This document shows positions 1 to 5,882 of a DNA stretch of 5,882 nucleotides, piece after piece. The stretch's first letter is position 1; each line of letters begins with the position of its first letter. Source of the DNA: CAZGRP01 sp964527995 (lineage in GTDB: Bacteria; Zhuqueibacterota; Zhuqueibacteria; Oceanimicrobiales; CAZGRP01). A program made the position numbers and the translations under genes. The stretch spans positions 1 through 5,882 of the forward strand of contig CAZGRP010000127.1 in assembly GCA_964527995.1 (NCBI GenBank). The letters run 5' to 3'. The notes under the pieces were generated by a model. It made no database searches. It was not told where the DNA came from and worked only from the letters and a program-made list of their open reading frames with translations.

Positions 1-21
1 CTGATCTGAAGAAGTAAGGAG

Positions 22-40
22 CGCCCCCTCGTGAGGGGCG
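22..40 (+). terminator. GC-rich hairpin, possible terminator of an upstream gene
   Basis: The arms CGCCCC (22-27) and GGGGCG (35-40) pair perfectly over 6 bp around a 7-base loop; a second register pairs 25-29 with 34-38. A possible upstream reading frame ends just before it: the frame starting at base 3 reads D-L-K-K then TAA at 15-17. A hairpin right after a stop codon suggests a transcription terminator. No T-tract follows on the + strand, so an intrinsic terminator is not certain. It could instead be an mRNA-stabilising 3' end or a chance palindrome. Confidence 0.35.
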
Positions 41-86
41 TCCATCAACACGGCTGGAGCAGAGGCGGTGGCGAAAGAGCGATTGT

Positions 87-151
87 CACGGTCCTTTTGT
101 AAGAGTTGGGCAACATGGCTGACGGCCTCTCCAGAGCCAGCCTCAACCGTG
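87..151 (+). promoter_or_regulatory. Possible folded RNA leader element
   Basis: CACGGT (87-92) is the exact reverse complement of ACCGTG (146-151), which would close a roughly 65-base domain. Inside it, GGCT (117-120) can pair with AGCC (139-142) and GGC (124-126) with GCC (136-138), making a bulged hairpin. A very small GTT/AAC hairpin (105-114) sits beside it. The result could be a three-way junction upstream of the kinase gene. It matches no riboswitch class that I can recognise, and stems this short can arise by chance. Confidence 0.2.
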
Positions 152-215
152 TTTCGGCACCGAAGTCCTATGTCTGAGCCTGCCCGTCTCGGGTCATTAA
201 AGTAATGAAAAAGAA

Positions 216-246
216 GCGGATTCGCAAGTGGAAACTGCGGATTTGC
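216..246 (+). repeat. Direct repeat, 10 bases, 21-bp spacing, upstream of the first gene
   Basis: GCGGATTCGC (216-225) recurs as GCGGATTTGC (237-246), with 9 of 10 bases identical. The repeat starts are 21 bp apart, about two turns of the helix, so both copies face the same side of the DNA. It lies in the A/T-richer part of the leader, about 95 bases before the kinase start. That is the geometry of a tandem activator or repressor site. No regulator is known for it, and a repeat this short could be chance. Confidence 0.3.
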
Positions 247-327
247 GACATTCCATTTTCGAGGTTAAGTGCTCTTCAGGTATGGTCGATTTTTAAGGAG
301 AGAGCTGAAGCCCAGGAAGACGAGATT

Positions 328-335
328 GAAAGGTG
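328..335 (+). promoter_or_regulatory. Ribosome binding site of the kinase gene
   Basis: The purine-rich GAAAGGTG lies 4 bases before the ATG at 340, its AAGG core 6 bases before it. It supports 340 as the start over the upstream in-frame ATG at 205, which has no comparable site. A stronger AAGGAG at 295-300 has no usable start codon at the right distance. Confidence 0.55.
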
Positions 336-339
336 CGGC

Positions 340-2947
<2,608 letters not shown>

Positions 2948-2951
<4 letters not shown>

Positions 2952-4144
2952 AGAAGAGGATCCTTTTTGTGGATGACGACCCGAACGTGCTCCAAGGGCT
3001 GAGGCGCATGCTCCGGACGATGCGCCATGAGTGGAGCATGGAGTTCGCCGCAAGCGGGCGCGATGCCTTGGAAATCCTGGAGCAGGTCCCGTTCGATGTT
3101 GTGGTGACCGACATGCGTATGCCGGGCATGGACGGAGCGGCACTTCTGACGGAGGTAATGAAGCGATATCCGCAGATCGTACGCATCGTCCTTTCGGGGC
3201 AGTCGGACGAGGACACGATTCTGCGCTCCGTGGGCCCGGCGCATCAGTATTTGTCCAAGCCGTGCGATGCCGACCGGCTGAAAGCCACGGTCGGGCGCGC
3301 CTGTGCGCTACGGGACTTATTGGGCGACGGGTCCTTGAAACGACTTGTATCCCAGATGGAAACTCTGCCCAGCCTGCCGTCCACGTATGTGGAACTGATG
3401 GATGTACTGCGCTCGGGTAAGGCGTCCATGGTCGAGGTGGGCGAAATCATCTCCAAAGATATTGGGATGAGTGCGAAGGTCCTGCAACTGGTCAACTCAG
3501 CCTTCTTCGGGTTGCCGCGACATGTCTCCAGTCCGACCGAGGCTGCCGTCCTGCTGGGCATCGACACGGTCAAGGCGCTGGTTCTTTCCGTGCACGTGTT
3601 CTCCCAGTTCGATCCCGAAAAACTGCAGTCGTTCTCGATCCCGGCGCTGCAACGCCACAGCCTGGCCACGGCGGCTTTGGCCAAAGCCATCGCCGAAGCG
3701 GAGAACCTCGACCCTATGTTCCGGGACCACGCCTTTATGGCCGGCTTGCTACACGACTCGGGCAAACTGATTCTGGCGGCAAATCTGCCCGACAGATACA
3801 AGGCAGCCTTCGCTCAGGCGTCTGAACATCAGGTACCGTTGCATGACGCAGAGCGGCCGATCTTCGGGGCCACCCACGCGGAGGTCGGTGCAACGCTGCT
3901 GGGGCTGTGGGGACTGCCCGATGCGATCGTGGAAGCCGTCGCTTATCACCACTCTCCTGCGGAGTGTGTAGGGAACAGTTTCAGCCCTCTGACGGCTGTG
4001 CACGTGGCCGATGCTCTCGAACACGGCAGACAGGAGGCCGGTCTGTCCGCGAGCCTTTTGGATGACGAGTACTTGGACAGGATCGGAGTTGCGGACCGAC
4101 TTCCGGTCTGGCAGAACCTGACGCAGACCTTGCCAACAGAGTGA
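2948..4144 (+). CDS. Response regulator with HDOD output domain
   Basis: A 398-residue response regulator. REC spans about 1-122 with D9/D10/D11, phosphoacceptor D55 (in TDMRMPGMDG), S83 and K104 in a KPC motif. The HDOD domain (about 130-340) shows the family's LPSLP, the VNSAFFG turn (182-188), a T-E-A-A-V-L-L-G-I-D helix (197-206), LLHDSGK (267-273), the HAEVGA segment (310-315) and YHHSP (333-337). HDOD proteins generally act as signalling or scaffold domains without proven catalysis. This one keeps H237, H269/D270, H310, H334, H335 and D355, positions that match the metal ligands of active HD-GYP enzymes. The start is TTG, sharing TTGA with the kinase stop, so translation is probably coupled to the kinase. 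It is the likely direct phosphorylation target of the upstream kinase. Its downstream partner cannot be told from the sequence. Confidence 0.92.
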
Positions 4145-4152
4145 GAACACTC

Positions 4153-5319
4153 ATGTCTGAGAAGCTCCTGTTCGTCGACGACGACGCCAACATCCTGGAA
4201 GCCTACCGGCGGCATCTCCGCAAGCAGTTCCAGATCGATACGGCGCTCGGTGGGGAAGAGGGCCTTGCCCTGATCGCCGGCCATGGGCCCTATGCTGTGG
4301 TGGTTGCCGATATGCGCATGCCCGGCATGGACGGCATTCAGTTCCTGGCCAAAGTTCGGGAAGAGGCACCCGACACGGTGCGCATCATGCTGACTGGAAA
4401 CGCGGATCAGAGAACCGCCATCGACGCCGTGAACGAGGGCAACATCTTCCGCTTTCTGACAAAGCCGTGCCCGCCGGAACGGCTGGCATCGGCTCTGAAC
4501 GCGGCGCTGGAGCAGTACCGCCTGGTGACTGCGGAGAAGGAGCTGCTCGAGAAGACTCTCAGCGGCAGTGTCAAGCTTCTGACCGAAACTCTGAGCCTCG
4601 CCAACCCCGTCGCCTTCGGCCGGGCTTCACGCATCAAGCGCTATGTGCAGCATGTCGCGGCCCGACTCAATCTGCAGAAACGCTGGCAGTTTGAACTGGC
4701 CGCCATGCTGTCGCAGATCGGCTGCGTGTCGCTGAGGCCCGATACGCTCGAGAGGATCTACGCCGGCGAGAAGCTCTCGGAGGAAGAGCAAAGGTCCTTT
4801 TCCCTGCATCCTTCCGTCGGCTATCGCCTGGTGGCCAACATTCCCAGGCTCGAGCCTGTCGCCCGCATGATAGAAGGCCAGCAGAAGCCGTTCGTCAACG
4901 GGAAAGCTGATGACCCTACCAGGGAGGACGACCCGGTTGCCCTGGGCGCCCAGATGCTGAAGGTGGCGCTGGATTTCGATCAGCGCCTGATGCGCGGAAT
5001 GTCGCCCCGGACCGCTCTGGCAGACATGCGGCGGCGACCGGGCGAGTACAATCCCAGGCTTCTGGCGGCGCTCGAAACGGTGCAAGTTTCACGGCGGCGC
5101 GACGAGGTTCGCACCGTCACCGTGCGCGAGCTGAGGACAAGAATGATCCTCGATGAAGATGTGCGTGCCAGGAATGGGGTCTTGCTCGTGGCAAAGGGGC
5201 AGGAGGTGACATACCCTGTCCTGGAGTTTTTGCGAAGCTACGCCAATGGCGGAGTCGGGGTCGTCCAACCCTTTCGGGTTGTGGTGCCGCGCTATGAACC
5301 TGAGCAGAACCGAACTTAG
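4153..5319 (+). CDS. Response regulator with degenerate HD-GYP-like output domain
   Basis: A 388-residue protein resembling RpfG-type regulators. REC spans about 1-120 with D9/D10/D11, phosphoacceptor D53 (ADMRMPGMDG), T81 and K104 in KPC. A helical linker (about 108-140) leads to an HD-GYP-like region (about 141-310). The fold landmarks remain (LHPSVGYRL at 218-226, a Y-N-P-R-L-L segment near 299), but catalytic residues are gone. The usual first His is replaced in FGRAS (155-159), HD is replaced by S187-Q188 in MLSQIG, and HHE...GYP is replaced by EGQQKPF (241-247). It is thus unlikely to hydrolyse cyclic di-GMP. A C-terminal segment (about 319-380: VTVRELRTRMILDEDV, then LLVAKGQEVT) resembles a small module often seen at the N-terminus of HD-GYP proteins. 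ATG 4153 is chosen over GTG 4141, which overlaps the previous stop as GTGA but has no ribosome binding site. ATG 4153 has only a weak one (AGAGTGAGAA, 4138-4147). The gap to gene 2 is 8 bases. Confidence 0.88.
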   Translation: MSEKLLFVDDDANILEAYRRHLRKQFQIDTALGGEEGLALIAGHGPYAVVVADMRMPGMDGIQFLAKVREEAPDTVRIMLTGNADQRTAIDAVNEGNIFRFLTKPCPPERLASALNAALEQYRLVTAEKELLEKTLSGSVKLLTETLSLANPVAFGRASRIKRYVQHVAARLNLQKRWQFELAAMLSQIGCVSLRPDTLERIYAGEKLSEEEQRSFSLHPSVGYRLVANIPRLEPVARMIEGQQKPFVNGKADDPTREDDPVALGAQMLKVALDFDQRLMRGMSPRTALADMRRRPGEYNPRLLAALETVQVSRRRDEVRTVTVRELRTRMILDEDVRARNGVLLVAKGQEVTYPVLEFLRSYANGGVGVVQPFRVVVPRYEPEQNRT

Positions 5320-5330
5320 GCGGATGCGCC

Positions 5331-5337
5331 GGAGGAA
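5331..5337 (+). promoter_or_regulatory. Ribosome binding site of the fourth gene
   Basis: GGAGGAA lies in the 24-base spacer after gene 3, its GGAGG core 8 bases before ATG 5344. A tiny GGCG/CGCC hairpin (5319-5330) directly precedes it and overlaps the last base of the gene 3 stop codon. With only 4 bp it is probably insignificant. Confidence 0.7.
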
Positions 5338-5343
5338 AGCAAC

Positions 5344-5882
5344 ATGAGGTACAGGGTTCTTCTCGTGGATGACGAAGCTCACGTCATCGACAGCCTGAAG
5401 AGGGCGCTGCGCAAGGAGCCTTACGAGATTCTCGGAGCTACCTCTGCCGAGGAGGCTCTCGACCTGCTTGCACGTGAGACAGTCGATGTAATTGTGTCAG
5501 ACGAGAAGATGCCTGGAATGGCAGGATCCGAATTCCTGTCTCTCGTTTGCCGCCGATATCCGGAGACGATCCGCATGATGCTGACGGGCCATGCCAACCT
5601 CGACACCGCCCTGCGCGCCATCAATCAGGGAGAGATTTACCGCCTGCTGTTGAAGCCGTGTAACGAGGTTGACCTCGCCGTGGCAATCCGCCAGGCTCTC
5701 GAGCGCCGTGAGAAGATTCGGCAGGCTGGAAAAGTCGTGCCCACCGCGAACTCATCGTCCCGGTTTCTGCAAAAACTGGAGGACGAGCATCCGGGAATCA
5801 CCAAGGTGAAGAAGGATCCAACGGGGGCTGCCATCATCGAGGATCCTGAAGAAGATTTCGAAACACTGCTGAAAGAGATCGA
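5344..5882 (+). CDS. Response regulator, REC domain with unrecognised C-terminal tail (cut by window end)
   Basis: An open frame of 179 codons runs off the window edge. REC spans about 1-122: D9/D10/E11, phosphoacceptor D53 (SDEKMPGMAG), T81 in MLTGHAN and K104 in KPC, all in canonical places. After a basic, helical linker (QALERREKIRQAGK) comes a Ser/Thr-rich hinge (about 136-143). Then follows an acidic tail with LEDEHPGITKV and IIEDPEEDFETLLKEI (about 147-179). The tail is not a DNA-binding, GGDEF, EAL or HD domain as far as it can be seen. The full length and any further domain lie beyond the window. The spacer from gene 3 is 24 bases with a strong ribosome binding site, so it belongs to the same operon. 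It may be an adaptor or phosphate-sink REC, or the start of a larger regulator. Confidence 0.88.
   Translation, partial: MRYRVLLVDDEAHVIDSLKRALRKEPYEILGATSAEEALDLLARETVDVIVSDEKMPGMAGSEFLSLVCRRYPETIRMMLTGHANLDTALRAINQGEIYRLLLKPCNEVDLAVAIRQALERREKIRQAGKVVPTANSSSRFLQKLEDEHPGITKVKKDPTGAAIIEDPEEDFETLLKEI

Larger units (their letters stand above)
1..339. other. Leader/intergenic region upstream of the signalling operon
   Basis: No convincing gene is seen here on either strand. The segment holds a GC-rich hairpin (22-40), a possible folded block (87-151), a 20-codon ORF (115-177) without a clear ribosome binding site, and a more A/T-rich stretch (about 191-300) with a short direct repeat. An in-frame ATG at 205 would add 45 residues before the receiver domain. 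That extension is rich in Lys and Arg, matches no REC element and is judged untranslated. The operon promoter most likely lies here, but no -35/-10 pair or sigma-54 -24/-12 element is clear enough to call. Confidence 0.6.

Noticed and set aside
115..177. A 20-codon ORF (starts MADGLSRAS) in the leader
   Set aside because: It lacks a clear ribosome binding site and overlaps a possible RNA hairpin. It has no feature of a regulatory leader peptide such as a run of one amino acid.
205..339. N-terminal extension of the kinase starting at ATG 205
   Set aside because: It adds 45 basic residues before a REC that normally starts at the beta-1 strand (M-R-I-L-I). There is no good ribosome binding site, and the direct repeat lies inside it.
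1..339. A known riboswitch (for example cyclic di-GMP, cobalamin or TPP) in the leader
   Set aside because: No conserved core of any class I know could be matched; only generic short stems are seen.
4141..4152. GTG start at 4141 overlapping the previous stop (GTGA)
   Set aside because: It is possible, but there is no Shine-Dalgarno site before it. ATG 4153 gives the normal REC N-terminus (MSEKLLFVDDD).

Overview
The window holds one densely packed two-component signalling operon, read entirely on the + strand. All four genes carry a receiver (REC) domain, and only one carries a histidine kinase core. Base composition is GC-rich (roughly 60%, judged by eye). The protein types (multi-PAS kinase with an N-terminal REC, REC-HDOD, REC plus HD-GYP-like, tailed REC) fit a signalling-rich environmental bacterium of the deltaproteobacterial (Desulfobacterota/Myxococcota), Planctomycetota or Acidobacteriota kind. 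The phylum is inferred and cannot be fixed from sequence alone. A run of exactly 100 N marks a scaffold join in a draft or metagenome assembly.

Layout. Bases 1-339 are a leader without a convincing gene. They hold a GC-rich hairpin that may end an upstream gene, a possible folded segment, and a 10-base direct repeat 21 bp apart just before the first gene. Gene 1 (340-2951, interrupted by the N gap at 1234-1333) is a REC-PAS-[PAS]-PAS-PAS-HisKA-HATPase sensor kinase. Gene 2 (2948-4144) is REC-HDOD and starts at a TTG that overlaps the kinase stop codon. Gene 3 (4153-5319) is REC plus a degenerate HD-GYP-like domain and a C-terminal extension. Gene 4 (5344 to the window edge) is a REC with an unrecognised tail, cut off by the window end.

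How the genes may work together. The kinase would sense a cytoplasmic cue through its PAS domains, since no membrane segment is visible, and its own N-terminal REC could tune it from another kinase. It would then phosphorylate one or more of the three downstream receivers, which share a K-P-C signature after beta-5. None of the visible outputs binds DNA or has a GGDEF or EAL domain. Outputs would therefore work through protein contacts or HD-superfamily chemistry. The HDOD protein keeps a near-complete set of HD-type metal ligands, while the HD-GYP-like protein has lost them. The gene order and tight coupling are read directly from the sequence; the signalling circuit is inference.
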